A DNA stretch of 64,000 bases from Atrina japonica. Taxonomy: Eukaryota; Mollusca; Bivalvia; Pterioida; Pinnidae. The notes under the pieces are model-generated. The model searched no databases. It had not been told where the DNA came from and saw only the letters and a program-made list of their open reading frames with translations. The stretch is from positions 372,001-436,000 of the forward strand of contig BROG01000562.1 of assembly GCA_030159075.1 (NCBI GenBank), written 5' to 3'. A program made the translations under genes and the position numbers. This document shows, piece after piece, positions 48,835 to 61,770 of the stretch. Position 1 is the stretch's first letter, and each line of letters opens with the position of its first letter.

Positions 48835-50590
48835 CTGCCTTAATATAGAAAATCTCAGATACCAAAGTATAAATCAATAGAATGTCCAGGACATAGATAC
48901 AAATCCGGTAGAAATGGACAAACATGGACCTCTGGAAACCAAGAGGTGGGTTCAGGTGTAATGGAGGAGTAAGCATCCCCTTTCAAACGGTCACACCCGT
49001 CGCGAGTCCACAGTCAAGTCCAATGAAATACATGAGGAGTGAATCCTCGTCACAATTGGTACAGACGTACAACGCCAACGAAAAGGCAACTCAACATTTC
49101 ACTTAGTGAGACAGTGTAATTGCAAACAAGACTATTATACCGACCGTAAAATTTGCGGAACGTTGACATTAAACGCGGTTTTCGATATCCCTGTGTCAAT
49201 AATTTGTCAGTGAGTAGTTTACCTCTGTATATGAAATCTTCATATGTTGTACACGCCCTGGCATATCGGATCATTTGTGAAAGATAAACTCCATATGCAG
49301 GTGACTGAGGGATATTACCACCCAAAGTTGAAAATTTACGATGGGAAAGCCGAAATTGTCGCGTTTGCCGTATAGCTTAGTTGCTAGTTTCCCGTCTGTG
49401 TCTATATTAAGTAAAATGTCTAAGTATGAAGCGTGTGTGTTTGATTCTGTTGTATCTTTAATTTCTAGTTCGCTGGGATATATCGCATTGACATATGTAT
49501 GAAAATTGTCATTATTAATTGACAAAACGTCGTCAATATATCTAAATGTCAAATTTAAGGACACCACTAACTTTTTCTTCTTTTGATTCAGCAGTTTCTG
49601 AATGAATTCTGCTTCGTTTGAATAAAGGAACAGGTCGGCCAATAAAGGGGCACAATTGGTTCCCATAGGAATGCCTACAGTTTGTTGAAAGACCACGTCT
49701 CCGAACATTACAAATATATTGTCTATCAGAAATTCCAGCATGTTTTTTAAATTAACTTCAGTGTATTTATGTGTAGAATCAGAGGTGTTGGACAAAATAA
49801 GTATTTTGATAGCCAATAACTAGATATTTAAATTTGCGGATACCACTTTTAGTGAAAAAAACAGTTGTCTATGATGCTAAAAAGTTTTTCTTTTAATTTC
49901 TTATGTGGAAAAGTCGTGTAAAGAGTAGAGAAGTAATATGTTTTGATACTGTGAATTCGAGAAAAATTGTGTGCCTTCAAATTTTCTAAAATTTCTGTTT
50001 AGAATTCTGTAGTATCCACATCTGATTTACACCGCTTCTGGAGTAAGCAACTGTACAGTATTGTCGAAGGTTCTCCTTAACGGCTGTCAATATCTTGGTC
50101 AGGAGTAAAGATAAAGGTTTGGTAGAACATTTGCTGGATCCTGCTTTGTATCTTTGCCTATATGGATTTTTATGAAGTTTAGGTATCCAATATAAAGATG
50201 GTAGCTCAAAATCGGTATCTGTTGTAGGTATATCAAATGAGCGTAATAACACGTGTGTATGTAGGATTTCCAGAATATTCATATTAAACCCAAGTTCTTC
50301 TACTAAACAATTATAGTAATGTGCCTTACAAATAAAAACTATATTATTTGAGGCTTTGTCTGTTGGTACCAGTACATATTGGTCATGTAATCTATCCAGT
50401 TTAGTTACTACTTCTGGATCACTAAATACAGAGGGATAACGTGTTTTCATAGTTCCTTTAAGTTTTTGAATACGAGATCTTATCAACCATCGTATGGCTT
50501 TTAGTCATTCAGACAAAGTGTCTGGTTCTACGTCTTCATGTTTGGCCCATCGTCTGGCATAATCTTCGACAGAATTCATAACTAAACTGA
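48835..50590 (-). pseudogene. Penelope-like reverse transcriptase, most complete copy (frameshifted)
   Basis: Minus strand in order: VEDYARRWAKHEDVEPDTLSE (50580-50515), a stop, WLIRSRIQKLKGTMKTRYPS (50490), DKASNNIVFICKAHY, LYWIPKLHKNPYRQRY and AGSSKCSTKPLSLLLTKIL (50200-50080), SGVNQMWIL; a broken stretch (49985-49820); then 49816-49271 with VGIPMGTNCAPLLADLFLYS (motif B), the catalytic YIDD in FRYIDDVLSIN, and SYLDILLNIDTDGK. A shift near 49300 leads into PAYGVYLSQMIRYARAC and FYGRYNSLV (to 49050). Intact relatives prime cDNA synthesis at the target. No GIY-YIG domain follows; a 3' segment shared with 17535-17860 ends at 48835. Not functional as it stands. Confidence 0.9.
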
Positions 50591-50599
50591 AATTCTGAC

Positions 50600-50755
50600 G
50601 CCAATTAAATCATACAAAAATTCATATGCCCAAGTACAAAAATTACAAGGCACCTACAAACCATGCCCCGGCTGGAGCTACAACCGCCTGGCTCCTATGC
50701 CCAACGCCCTAATCACTCAGCGACCTACGCATTCACAAAAGGAACGTTTCGATAG
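50600..50755 (-). mobile_element. SINE-3 / PLE leader, tRNA-like, minus copy
   Basis: Minus strand: AGGTCGCTGAGTGATTAGGG, a B-box position GCGGTTGTAGCTCCAGCC, GGGGCATGGTTTGTAGGTGC, CTTGTAATTTTTGTAC and TTTTTGTATGATTTAATTGG, running straight into the PLE coding start. It is either a SINE or part of the PLE 5' leader. Confidence 0.65.
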
Positions 50756-50784
50756 AGGAGAGTATAGTTCCGAACATGTGAACT

Positions 50785-50930
50785 CGTTCATTGAGATAGA
50801 GGTGAAAGGTGATTATACTAGCGGTTGGTGCCGTAGGTCGAGAGTTCGAACCCAATCCTGGGCATGGTGAGTTTGTGGGTGTCTTGTTATTTCTGTATTC
50901 GTGCTTTATGTATGATTTATTTACACATGA
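50785..50930 (+). mobile_element. SINE-3 / PLE leader, tRNA-like, plus copy
   Basis: Contains GTCGAGAGTTCGAACCCAAT (B box), CTGGGCATGGTGAGTTTGTG, GGTGTCTTGTTATTTCTGTA and TTTATGTATGATTTATTTAC, homologous to the minus copy at 50600-50755 but inverted relative to it. The two lie head to head. Confidence 0.68.
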
Positions 50931-51104
50931 TATGATAAATTGTGATCCAAGGTCCTTAGTAAATAGTGTTGTATTGATATTTGCCTCCCTACAAGGCCTT
51001 TAACATTTTCATTCTGAAGGTGTGTTCTCGTTTATTTGAACTGTAATGTGCTGTAGGCTTTTATAATTTGTTTATACCACACTTTTCACAAAATTGTCTC
51101 TGTT

Positions 51105-51205
51105 AATGGTGGCGGCCAATTTTAAATGGTGGAGGTAGGTACTCGGTTACTATGTACCCGAGCACGGGCCACCGGCCTTCCGCTAGTAAACTGGCAAACT
51201 TTATC
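51105..51205 (-). mobile_element. SINE-2 body fragment
   Basis: Minus strand AAGTTTGCCAGTTTAC, GGAAGGCCGGTGGCCCGTGC, TCGGGTACATAGTAACCGAG and TGGCCGCCACCATTAAC, matching the SINE-2 body. Confidence 0.72.
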
Positions 51206-51590
51206 ACAAATTTTACGTAGGTTTCAGTGGCTCTCAAACTCTATCTGATTATGACAAGTAGAGTGGAAAGATTCAGTGATGCGTGGAATCAAGTGAATAC
51301 TATAAACAAAAAAGAATGGTGAATGACGTATAAATATATTTACTATGTTGATTTACTAAAACGAATATGATCGCCTCTTGTTGGCTTGTTTACAAATTGC
51401 TTTATCGAGAATTAATACAGATGTAATATCTCCAGATTGCTTCCTTCTGTAAATAAAAAAAAAATCAAACTTAAAAGCAACAAAGATACTATCTATTCAA
51501 TTTGGAGAATTTAAAGTAATTTTTCACCATCCATACTTGCTGTGATAAAGACAATTTATTTGGGTGAATTACATTAATATGTAATTTCTG

Positions 51591-51854
51591 TAAAGGGGCA
51601 TTAGCTGTATTTACCCAAAATATTTCGATTTTTTGCACTTTCATTACTTGAACTTCATGTACAAAGAGCTATTCACAGATATTACAAATCTTATATTTCT
51701 ATATATTTTGTGAAAATAAAGTCAGGTCGAGTGATTTTCACAAAATATATAGGGGTATAAGATTTGTAATGCCTGTGTATATCTCTTTCGTGTTACTGTT
51801 AATCAATCTAAGTAGAAGAAAGGGGAAAAAAAGATACAGGTAATTCCCCTTTAA
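51591..51854. mobile_element. MITE-1, internally shortened copy
   Basis: Ends TAAAGGGGCATTAGCTGTAT and GGTAATTCCCCTTTA; the central third is missing, so the two halves (TATATATTTTGTGAAAATAA and its complement TTTTCACAAAATATATA) nearly touch. Confidence 0.82.
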
Positions 51855-51859
51855 ACAGT

Positions 51860-52378
51860 GATAAAAGACATTTTCAATTGTAAGTGCATCCACAATACGA
51901 GTTAAAACCAAATACATGCAGTAGATAACCGAATTGAAGAATGCATCTTTCTTATGCATCCCCCCAAAAAATGGCTTCTTAAAACAGAAAATGATAAATT
52001 TTAAGGACTTTCATCATCATGCTACACAAGAAAGAGATTCGTAAGTTTTGAAGCATTAATCCTGTTTTTGTCAGCAAAACCCAGTGCTTCTACCTTAAAT
52101 TTAGTTTTACTTCAGTTTTCCTAAAGACAGATTTAAAAAAATATATTTTAGACTGTTGGTGGCGATATCATTTTAGATTTTTTTAAATGAATTAAATCTT
52201 TATGATAAACATGATATATTTTTAAACGTTTTTATTATTAATTTTGTTGAAATATACTTGTATGTGTGTATATATATATAAAATAATTCACATTTGATAT
52301 AATGTTTTATTTAAATAGAAAATAATAAAATATTCACTCCACGATATAACTTTATTATTGTTTAAAGTGGCGTAAAAC
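51860..52378. other. No gene recognised
   Basis: AT-rich; short ORFs only. Confidence 0.45.
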
Positions 52379-52420
52379 ACTAACTAACTACCTAACTAAC
52401 TAATTAACTAACTAAATAAC

Positions 52421-52553
52421 TAACTCACTAAATAATTCTTATTAACTGATGTAACATCAACAGTGTATTTTTCAGAACAAAAATATTTTGTTTTGAAAAA
52501 TACACTGTTGATATTACATCAGTTAATGAGAATTATTTAGTGAGTTAGTTAGT
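52421..52553. repeat. Near-perfect 60-plus-bp hairpin
   Basis: Left arm ACTAACTCACTAAATAATTC ... GATGTAACATCAACAGTGTA, right arm its reverse complement (TACACTGTTGATATTACATC ... GAATTATTTAGTGAGTTAGT), with only a few mismatches and a spacer of about 5 nt (ATATT). Preceded by ACTA/CTAACTAA tetranucleotide repeats (52380-52420). Confidence 0.93.
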
Positions 52554-52559
52554 TAATCC

Positions 52560-53555
52560 TTAGGTTTTACCGGAAAAATTCTAGTTTAACTGGGAATGAA
52601 TGGGATTGACACAATAACGGATTATAGAGCAGATGGACAATGCACTAAAGAAACAATCGCCATGTGAGTTAAACAGGGGCTGAAACAAAAAAACAAAAAA
52701 GAGCTAACCCATCCCATCAATAAGTATTTGAACATGCACGGTAGAGGTTATGCGAGTGTTTGACCTAGGGGGCCACATGCATAATATGCATATTTTGGCC
52801 AGCTCTAAATCATAATTAAGGGTGAAAATAAATATAGGGAAATTTGTATTTAGAAATATTTCATTGTATATAACTGGTTTGGTGCTCAGCTCATATTGTT
52901 TTAAAAATAATTCTACGCAGATTTTTTTTCGAACTTGGTTGATACAAAATGCATAAGAAAATGACAAAACGTCTTCAGTATTCTAGCTCTTTTACACCAT
53001 CAGTTGACTGGGTGCAGTTGCTATACCAATCGTATGAATGAAATTATTCAGTTCATAATAAAATGTTTTCAAAAAAATATATTGAAAAACAAGTTTTATA
53101 AATTTTAATAGAGTACCCTTTGTACCAGTTAGGCCAACATTTTTCTCTCGAATTCAAATTAACTGAAAATGTACATTTAATTGAAAAGAAAAAAACCCAG
53201 ATTACCTGAGAATGAAAATTAGAATTAATTAATGCTTGGTTAGCGAAATTTTAAAGTATGTTTTACCAACTATAAACGGCTGCAAAACGATTCCATGTAC
53301 TTCATTTGCGTTTTCATATCTGTCCAGGCCTGTGTCCCTTGACAGGCAGATTCCAATGGTCTGATGCATTGTTTGAATGTTGTGTATGTCCTTATTATAA
53401 GTAAATATAAAAAGCAATGACATTGAAATAGTCAAATAAAAAATATATATGTCAAGAGTTCAATATACAAATCAACAAATATATGATAAAAAGCACTTAA
53501 ATGACTAACGACATGGACAAAATGAACGTTAAATTTTCGGGACGACCTGTCGTGA
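52560..53555. other. No gene recognised
   Basis: AT-rich; two minus-strand frames (52704-52967 and 53229-53435) lack any supporting signal. Confidence 0.45.
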
Positions 53556-53559
53556 GAGT

Positions 53560-53665
53560 TTGTATGTGTACGTTTTTTCATGTTATTTTAATCGTTTTGT
53601 CCTGATGAAGGGACATGCATTTTGTCCGTGTCGCTCAGAGCTTTATATATTTCTTTTCCTAACTT
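53560..53665 (+). mobile_element. Possible PLE 3' end / decayed hammerhead
   Basis: CCTGATGAAGGGACATGCAT-TTTGTCC is followed by GTGTCGCTC. Box 1 (CTGATGA) and a long stem II (GGACA/TGTCC) are present, but the box-2 position reads GTGT instead of GAAA. Resembles the CTGATGA...GAAACG pattern of PLE ends. Confidence 0.4.
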
Positions 53666-53972
53666 GTATCTATTGCTTAGATCCGACACCATAGGGTATA
53701 CAGTTTTGTTGGTTTAAGTGCTTATTATATATCATATATAGTGTGTTTGTCTTTGTGTATGTGTTTACAAGAGCGTGTCAGGGAGGGAAAATAAAAATGA
53801 TCGTTTGAAATCTAAACCAATACATAATCAGCGGAATATTTACCCGCATATGTTTTCGAGTAGGTTTGGCGTTTCCAACATTTCTCTAATGCACACTGAG
53901 AGCCCTTGCTGATCGCATCCTCTGTTTAATTCTATATGAAATAGAAAAAATCCAACCAGAATTACAATTAGA

Positions 53973-54163
<191 letters not shown>

Positions 54164-54333
54164 CCGTTTTTCATAGGCTCATGTTTTGGTATAATTTAGT
54201 TTTAGTTACAATAATATATCTGAAATTAATTTACTCTATCTAGAGAATGTCGAGGCCAGGTATACCTAGAAACAATTAACATTTATAACCGTTTCGAAGT
54301 TGTTATTCAGCATTAGTATCGTATGCAAATATT

Positions 54334-54335
<2 letters not shown>

Positions 54336-54377
<42 letters not shown>
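54336..54377. repeat. (CA)n microsatellite
   Basis: About 20 CA units. Confidence 0.95.
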
Positions 54378-54379
<2 letters not shown>

Positions 54380-54517
54380 AATATAATAATATATATACAT
54401 AACTTTCGTTTCGTGGGACAAATAATGATTCTTTGAATTTCATATCGTGGGCTGAATTATGTGACAGAATCGGTATGTATACTACAGGGTACTCAGTATC
54501 GTTATCGTTTGTATTAT

Positions 54518-54690
54518 CGTTTGTTTGTTGTTTTACATCCCGTCAAGAATTTTTCACTTATATTGAGATGTCACCAGTTATATGGTGAAGTTCTACAAAT
54601 TTTGACCTGTGCTATGGACTGACGCCAATGCAGTGAGGGTTCTTTCACACTTCCACACTTTCCGTGACGCATCCGAAAGACACGCGACTT
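54518..54690 (-). mobile_element. SINE-1, old diverged copy
   Basis: GTTTGTTTGTTGTTTTACAT, CGTCAAGAATTTTTCACTTA and CAGTGAGGGTTCTTTCACAC on the minus strand, with many substitutions; the tRNA-like head is not recognisable. Confidence 0.72.
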
Positions 54691-54699
54691 TCGCTTCAT

Positions 54700-55727
54700 A
54701 TACCGAGCCCTTGGCGAAGTAACAGTCACTACCATTTTGAATGCTCTACAATAGACCGCCGCAATTGCCCCAGATAAATATATACTGTATAGTTGTTTTT
54801 ATTCGCGGAGGATATAATATCATTATAATAGGCTAAAAGCAAATGCTGCGAAATTAAATAACTGTAAATATGATACCTTCATTTTATGAAGTTTCAAAAG
54901 ACAACACGTAACCAATCAAAACTATGAAAGTTCATATAATCATTTGTAAACAGATATCGTATACATGAATCACAAAATATGTGTTAACTTTATTTCCAAA
55001 ATCTGTATAATGTACTGATGAAACAGTTACAACACAATTTTGGTAAGTACTTGAATAAATAAATTATTGTTATACCGTAAGAAATCCATTATGCATATCA
55101 ATAACCACACGAAGTATCGTTAACATGTAGAATGACCGCAATGTCTAGAATCAACTATGGGACAAGTTTGTTTATATCAAAACGTACCAGGACATTGAAA
55201 TTTGAATGACTTATTACTTGAGTCAACCTGAACGTTAAAGGAGTGACCTTTTACCTAGTTAGGAAAGGGACTTGTTAATGGAGTATAATTAGGAAAGCCT
55301 AATTGCTTATTAATTGACTGCATGTACAGGTTATAATATATATATATATATATATGGTGGTGCATAAGTTTTCGATCACCTAACAATTATTTCAGTCCCG
55401 TTTCAATTAAATACCAATAACTCTTGTTTCATTATTGAAAACATTTATTTTTCAAATGTGGTTGAGTTGTTTTAAAGCATTCCATCTCCATTGTTTACAT
55501 TTCACTAACCCCTTAGAATGACCGACATGCGTTTACGGTCACCGAAATGGCGTTCCAAACGCAGGCAATGTGAGGCTCTAAAGGAGCGAAATATTTGTAT
55601 TTCATGTTTGTTTTAATTATAGATGATGGTTAATTATGGTTCAATTTTAAATCTAGGTAAAAGTTATAATATATTCATTTCTAATTTATTTTCTGGCTTG
55701 AAATAAATACTAATTGCTATTTCGAAC
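54700..55727. other. No gene recognised
   Basis: AT-rich, with a short (TA)n at 55337-55356; no coding support. Confidence 0.45.
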
Positions 55728-56195
55728 CGGTTTGGCTCGCTCGTCGGAGTTAGCGCGCAGTAGGTGTTCGACTCCACTTGAGTCGTGAGGTCGTGAGTTA
55801 CGAGTTCAGCCGGCTTAATAAAATATAAGATATTTATAAAACCATACAGCTGGTGGGGTTGGTTTCCTGTCCTTCGAACTGAGAGAGTAAAAACCGAGGT
55901 CCAATGTCACAGTAGGTGTTGGCACGTTAAAGAACCCTCACTCCACAATGGTCGTAAGTGCCGAGCATAGGCCAAAATTTGTACATATTGTTTATTATCA
56001 AATTGGAATGTATTGTTGTTCAAAATTAATTCAATTGCATCGATTAAAAAAATTCTTTTTGAAGCAAAGAATAAACAAATTAATTAATCTGATAAGAAGG
56101 CCACTCCCTTTGCCCTTCACCGGCATTTGCCATTTTGGTGACGTCTACATATGAGTGAAAGATTCGTTAGTGGGACGTTAAACAACAATAAACAA
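55728..56195 (+). mobile_element. SINE-1 copy broken by two insertions
   Basis: Head CGGTTTGGCTCGCTCGTCGG and GAGGTCGTGAGTTACGAG, body GGCACGTTAAAGAACCCTCA and GCCGAGCATAGGCCAAAATT, tail GGGACGTTAAACAACAATAA. Foreign blocks interrupt at 55815-55853 and about 55981-56112. The first block is nearly identical to 56233-56270 just outside the element. Confidence 0.85.
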
Positions 56196-56412
56196 ACAAT
56201 TTCTATTTCACTCATTTCATTGGATTGCATGTACTTAATAAAATATAAGATATTTATAAAACCATACAGTTTCAACTGGTGGGTTCTTTTTTGTCATCAT
56301 TCATCCGCTGTTGATATACATATGTGGACAAAATTAAACTGATACATAGGTACATTTGTAGTTGATAATATTAATATAAAATCTTAAATCTGTGGCAGAT
56401 ATGTACATGCAG

Positions 56413-56414
<2 letters not shown>

Positions 56415-56471
<57 letters not shown>
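56415..56471. repeat. (TA)n microsatellite
   Basis: TA run of about 28 units. Confidence 0.95.
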
Positions 56472-56474
<3 letters not shown>

Positions 56475-57822
56475 CATAATGGACTTGGTTGTTTTAGAGG
56501 TATTTGTTGCCTCTTGTTGAGCTTCATAATCTTGTGAATCTGTTTCTTCTTTTTTTCAAAGTTCTATGCATCTTTGTCTGGATCTTGTGTATCCGCCTCT
56601 TGTTCTTGATTTTGTTTAAAAATAGCTGCAGGTTTTAAAAGATTTGGTTGGACAGCATCGCAGTTAAAAGGATAAATTTCAGCTCTTCTGAAAAAAAATC
56701 TTAAATTTTCTGGTGAAAGTGCTAAGGATTACGTTGTGAAGATATCCTACGAAGACTCATTCTACAAACAATCTGCCCAGGGTACTTGAGGGGGAACGGT
56801 GAACATTCTTTATGATAAATTCTTTGAAGCGGTCCGAAACATCGAATATTTTGTGACTGGAGGACATGAGGTGGAAGTAGAAATAAGACTATTTTCCTTT
56901 TCTTTGCCCAGTCTATCATGATGGTGTGACATGACCAGCATGACCGTCATACAGTACAAAAAGGCATTCCCCATCATTCCCCGGCATGTGCATATTTGGA
57001 AAGGTGGGATTGCATAATTATATTCCTCGAAAACTTCAGCCTTGGACCACTCAGAATCTGGCACTACTAAATCTGTTCTTGGGAGGCTACCCTCTATCAA
57101 GTGATCAGATTTTCTTTTACCTGTAAATATATAAATTTGAGGTATCGGATAACCAGCTGCATTGCCAGCTTCGATAAAGGTGTGGTTTAACCTATAGGTG
57201 ATGTGATGGTCTGACATAGACTGTCTTTACTATCAATTGTATCTGGTGGTTTATGTTCTTTAGGAAGTCCCTTTTCATCTTTGTTGTGTATGACACGAAG
57301 TTATCTGTGAAGTTATACTTTTCCAGTATTTTGTTGAGCTCTGCGTAGTAGGATTCTATTTTATGTGGCGATGTACACGTAGCTCTTATTGCTGCCAGCC
57401 CTTTTGGTTTTATGACATGTAACTCTGGTCATGATTTCATGAAGTTGCTGAACCAAAATCTACTCAATTCTGGCTCACCTATCTCTCTTTTCCCAAGATG
57501 CAATGCCTGGTCTGTACCCAACTCCATCATTTATGACTTTGTATATCGATATCTGTATCCAAGATCTGACATGTACTTTAAATGTTCCACCAAATGTTGC
57601 TTTTTAAAACTGACTCAGCAGTGGGTCTGGACAAGACTTGGTAACATCAATTGGTATCCTGCTATCAACCCTGTCCCTCAATGGTGTCAAAGGAATACTA
57701 TACAGCAGCAGCTCTTGCTGTCATTCCTCGCTCTTTTACAGCCTTGGAGGCATTCTTTAGCTTTGATGGTGAGTAATGCCTGTACGTATTACGCAGAGAC
57801 TTAGGGTTTACCTGAAAAAATA
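56475..57822 (-). pseudogene. pogo/CENP-B-type DDE transposase relic
   Basis: Minus strand in order: RNTYRHYSPSKLKNASKAVK and YSIPLTPLRDRV (57790-57680), a psq-type helix-turn-helix; a degraded middle; then GNAAGYPIPQIYIFTGKRK and SEWSKAEVFEEY (57160-57030), the catalytic core; IIDWAKKRKIVLFLLPPHVL followed by IRCFGPLQRIYHKECSPF (56920-56790), the third-acid region; and a C-terminal RRAEIYPFN block (near 56680). Stops and shifts are frequent, and the DGH block before IIDW is scrambled. An immobile fossil of a cut-and-paste element. Plus-strand open frames here (57412-57804) are its shadow. Confidence 0.83.
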
Positions 57823-57829
57823 GATATAG

Positions 57830-58519
57830 CAACATCATTTAAACTGATAATGTAAATTGATTTATTATATGTTTTTTTTATTAATAATGGAAGTAATTTA
57901 ATATTTAGAAAGTAAACATTTTATAGCCTTTCAAAAACTTAACAGCAGTATCGAAAGCATTTCTGACAGTAAACATATTTAATATTTCCCATATCTTTCT
58001 AATTTATATTAGAACATTTTATGTATAATTTTTATCAAAAAGTTTATTTATTGTGGTATGTTTTGTTTAATTTCATTATAAATGGAAGTTGTTTGATATA
58101 AACATATTTTATGGCTTTTCTAGAATAACCGTATATAGCAATGTCAAAAGCATTTCTTACAGTTGTATGAATATTTAATTTTTCTTCATGCATTTCTTTT
58201 TCAAAATGATGACAGACTTCTGTTTTACAATTATTTTTTGGACAGTTTAGTCAAGTGACTTAATATTGCTCTCGTATGCCCAGTTTTGCAGACGAGCAAG
58301 TTATATCAGCAAATAACGTATGAACATTTTTTTTTTCGGGATGGTATATTGTAACCACAAAACAGAGCTACTGGAATTTGGGTTAGATAACATATTACTA
58401 AAGAAATATATTATCTGACCTGTTTGTTGGCATTGTTGTGATGATCACTCGCTGAAACGTGTTGGCTGTCACTAAATGTTTGTTGACTTAGGCAAATTAC
58501 CGGAAGTTTGTAGCTCGTG
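57830..58519. other. 3' flank of peptide gene B; no other gene
   Basis: AT-rich. ATTAAA at about 58170-58175 on the minus strand is a possible but distant poly(A) signal for the gene at 58520-59419. Confidence 0.4.
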
Positions 58520-59419
<900 letters not shown>

Positions 59420-59426
59420 CTATTAG

Positions 59427-59429
<3 letters not shown>

Positions 59430-59505
<76 letters not shown>
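59430..59505. repeat. (TA)n microsatellite
   Basis: TA run immediately 5' (minus strand) of the 59320-59419 exon acceptor. Confidence 0.96.
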
Positions 59506-59506
<1 letters not shown>

Positions 59507-60597
59507 CAAATAAGAGGCATATGGTCCTTAATGCTCAACAAACATAAAATATGTCATTTAATATTATAAACGAGAAGTCTTACCGTGTCAATTGCTATTT
59601 TGTAAAATCTATAACTTAATGAAAATATTATGTGGAAGTCTACGAGAAAACCATGCAAAATTCAAGTTCTGCTATGGATGGCATTTTCCAATAATGATTT
59701 AATAATATGATATTAAATGGTATTTTTGAGGTATGTACATTCATTATTTGAAGTATTATTTTGACATTTATTTGTACCAACGAGTGAAAATTGCCTGATA
59801 CATATAACATTGATATCCAATAATATGAATGATACATGACACTAAAAGTCTAATGGATAACAATTAAGTCGACAGCATATAAAGTCCATTCCAACGCTTC
59901 TTATTTCAATTTTTAAAAAAATATAAGTACTAAGGTGATTTTGTGTGTAAAGGGAATTCTTTGGCCTTCTTGTTATTATCTAGAAATATGCGCATATTAC
60001 AATGTATCATAAATAGAGCAATATAAATATTCAGGATCGGGATTTCGCCCGAAAAAAAAAATATCGAATATCTAAGAAAAAGGCACAGAAAACACCAATA
60101 TAAATAATAAAAAACATTAGTATTGTAGATTTTGATATTCATTTCCCTGAAAAAGAAATTCTGAAGATATTAGATGCATGTTAAAGATGCAAATACGAGG
60201 TTATTTCACTAACCAAGTCACGTAGATGAACACCGGTACACCATAAACATTGCTGCGAATTCAATTTATGTTGTTATTCATACCAATTGAATACCAAAGT
60301 CCTGTCGTATTTATGAATACAAAATAAAAAATATATTGGACAGAATTATTGTGTACATAATTCTTATCGAATACGCATATATGGCCAATTTGATCCTTCC
60401 GTATTTTCATGGACCGCCGGTTCCCCAAGTAAACAACAAGGTGGCGGCAAATTCAGATAGCTGCTGTGCATTTGGTGTAAATTCTAATTGACACGATGTT
60501 ATTCGACTTTACTAAAGACACGTCATCACGTCTGAGATCGCATCAAAGTAACTGCAAATTTTTAAACAATGTCAGTTTACCAATAATAGTATCTGAT

Positions 60598-60726
60598 TCT
60601 GGACAGATACGGGGTGTTTTTTCTCGTAAGATTCCCGGTGGCTGTTCCCTAAGTTTATCATCGTTATGCATTGGGCTTGTACTTGAAGCGTCCGACTCAG
60701 GTGTGTGTTCATCCTTGAAACAGTGA
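60598..60726 (-). other. Possible coding exon, unidentified
   Basis: Minus strand, an open stretch with non-repetitive, hydrophilic composition (ESDASSTSPMHNDDKLREQP, GILREKTPRICPESD) lies between an acceptor-like CTGTTTCAAG (about 60711) and a donor-like TTG|GTAAAC (about 60585). The plus strand is also open here (60496-60726), so strand is uncertain. Just upstream on the plus strand (60445) is AAGGTGGCGGC, one base off a YY1-type promoter element. Confidence 0.22.
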
Positions 60727-61036
60727 ATGTTGAATGTTCATGATTAACTGTTCATTTTAGGGTTATATTCCGAATTAATTTTTTCCTTAGATGTTTGTGT
60801 TTTTTCTATTTTATGATTTCAAAAATCAATTTATTACGCACCCCATCCCGCCCCATTGCTAAATATGTCTGGATCCGCCAATGAACTGAACTGGTGCATA
60901 TTTTCACGTTCCATATTCATTTGATATAACTAGTGACGGACAAATAGGCATATATAGTCAGATATATTTATTTCGTGCTAGAAGAATAAATAATATCAGT
61001 TACAGATCATGAAATTCAAAGAGAACGAGCATCATT

Positions 61037-61770
61037 AAAGGGGTGTTAGCAGTGTTACAAAAAAATAATTATTAAATTTGTTCTACTTTTACTGCTTGGA
61101 TTTGATGTACTATAACAAATAAGAGCTATAAACGGGCATACAAATTGTTTTCCTATATATTTTGTAAAAATAAAGTCAGGTCTACTGTGTGGTATTCATA
61201 TACAAATAGTACGATTGAGGTATTCAATGAGCGTCAGTTGTGAGCTACACCCCCTGCGCGCCGACAGATGGCGACGCCGTTCACGGTCCATCAGCATCTC
61301 TTCAATATCATAATTACCATCAGAAGACACTTGAATTACGACGTTATTAATTTTACCACTGGCACATTATATTTCTTGTCTGTTAATCTTCGTTATCTTA
61401 ATCAAAAACATGGATTGAAAATACGGATCCTTGACTATAGCAGAATTAAAACAGGAGTTACGAAAAAGGAACGCCAAGCTGTCTGGGAGAAAAGGTGGAA
61501 AGGTTCGTAGATCCATTTTTTAACTGTCTTGTATTTGTAATTATAAAATAGTGAGAACAATTTAATAATTGTATAGATAAATTATTAAACGATTGGTACA
61601 GTTCATTGAAAGAGTGTCTAACCTGGGTTTTAAGCAATTTTCAGAATATATATATATACATATATACATACATACTTAATTATTACTATTTAATACCAAA
61701 ATAGGATTATATATCAATCTAAGTAGTACAACAAGGGAAATTTTGAAAAGATGACACAGCTAATGCGGTA
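61037..61770. mobile_element. MITE-1 copy split by a 380-bp insertion
   Basis: Left part 61037-61222 (AAAGGGGTGTTAGCAGTG, AAGTCAGGTCTACTGTGTGG) and right part 61611-61770 (CTAACCTGGGTTTTAAGCAA, TCAATCTAAGTAGTAC, ACACAGCTAATGC) join up when 61223-61610 is removed. Confidence 0.75.
61268..61510 (+). CDS. Uncharacterised 80-codon open frame inside the MITE-1 insertion
   Basis: The frame opens MATPFTVHQHLFNIIITIRR and ends GVTKKERQAVWEKRWKGS. It is the only non-repetitive, relatively GC-rich sequence in the insertion and could be an exon end (AAAG|GTTCGT donor-like). The insertion borders show short inverted TTCAATGA/TTCATTGAA. I do not recognise the protein; it may be a piece of a transposon or a chance frame. 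Confidence 0.25.
   Translation: MATPFTVHQHLFNIIITIRRHLNYDVINFTTGTLYFLSVNLRYLNQKHGLKIRILDYSRIKTGVTKKERQAVWEKRWKGS

Noticed and set aside
54275..54312. Hammerhead-like CTGAATAACAACTTCGAAACGG on the minus strand
   Set aside because: The invariant G8 and A9 of box 1 are missing and no stem I partner is found.
57412..57804. 130-codon plus-strand open frame
   Set aside because: It is antisense to the helix-turn-helix part of the pogo-type transposase relic, which explains its openness.
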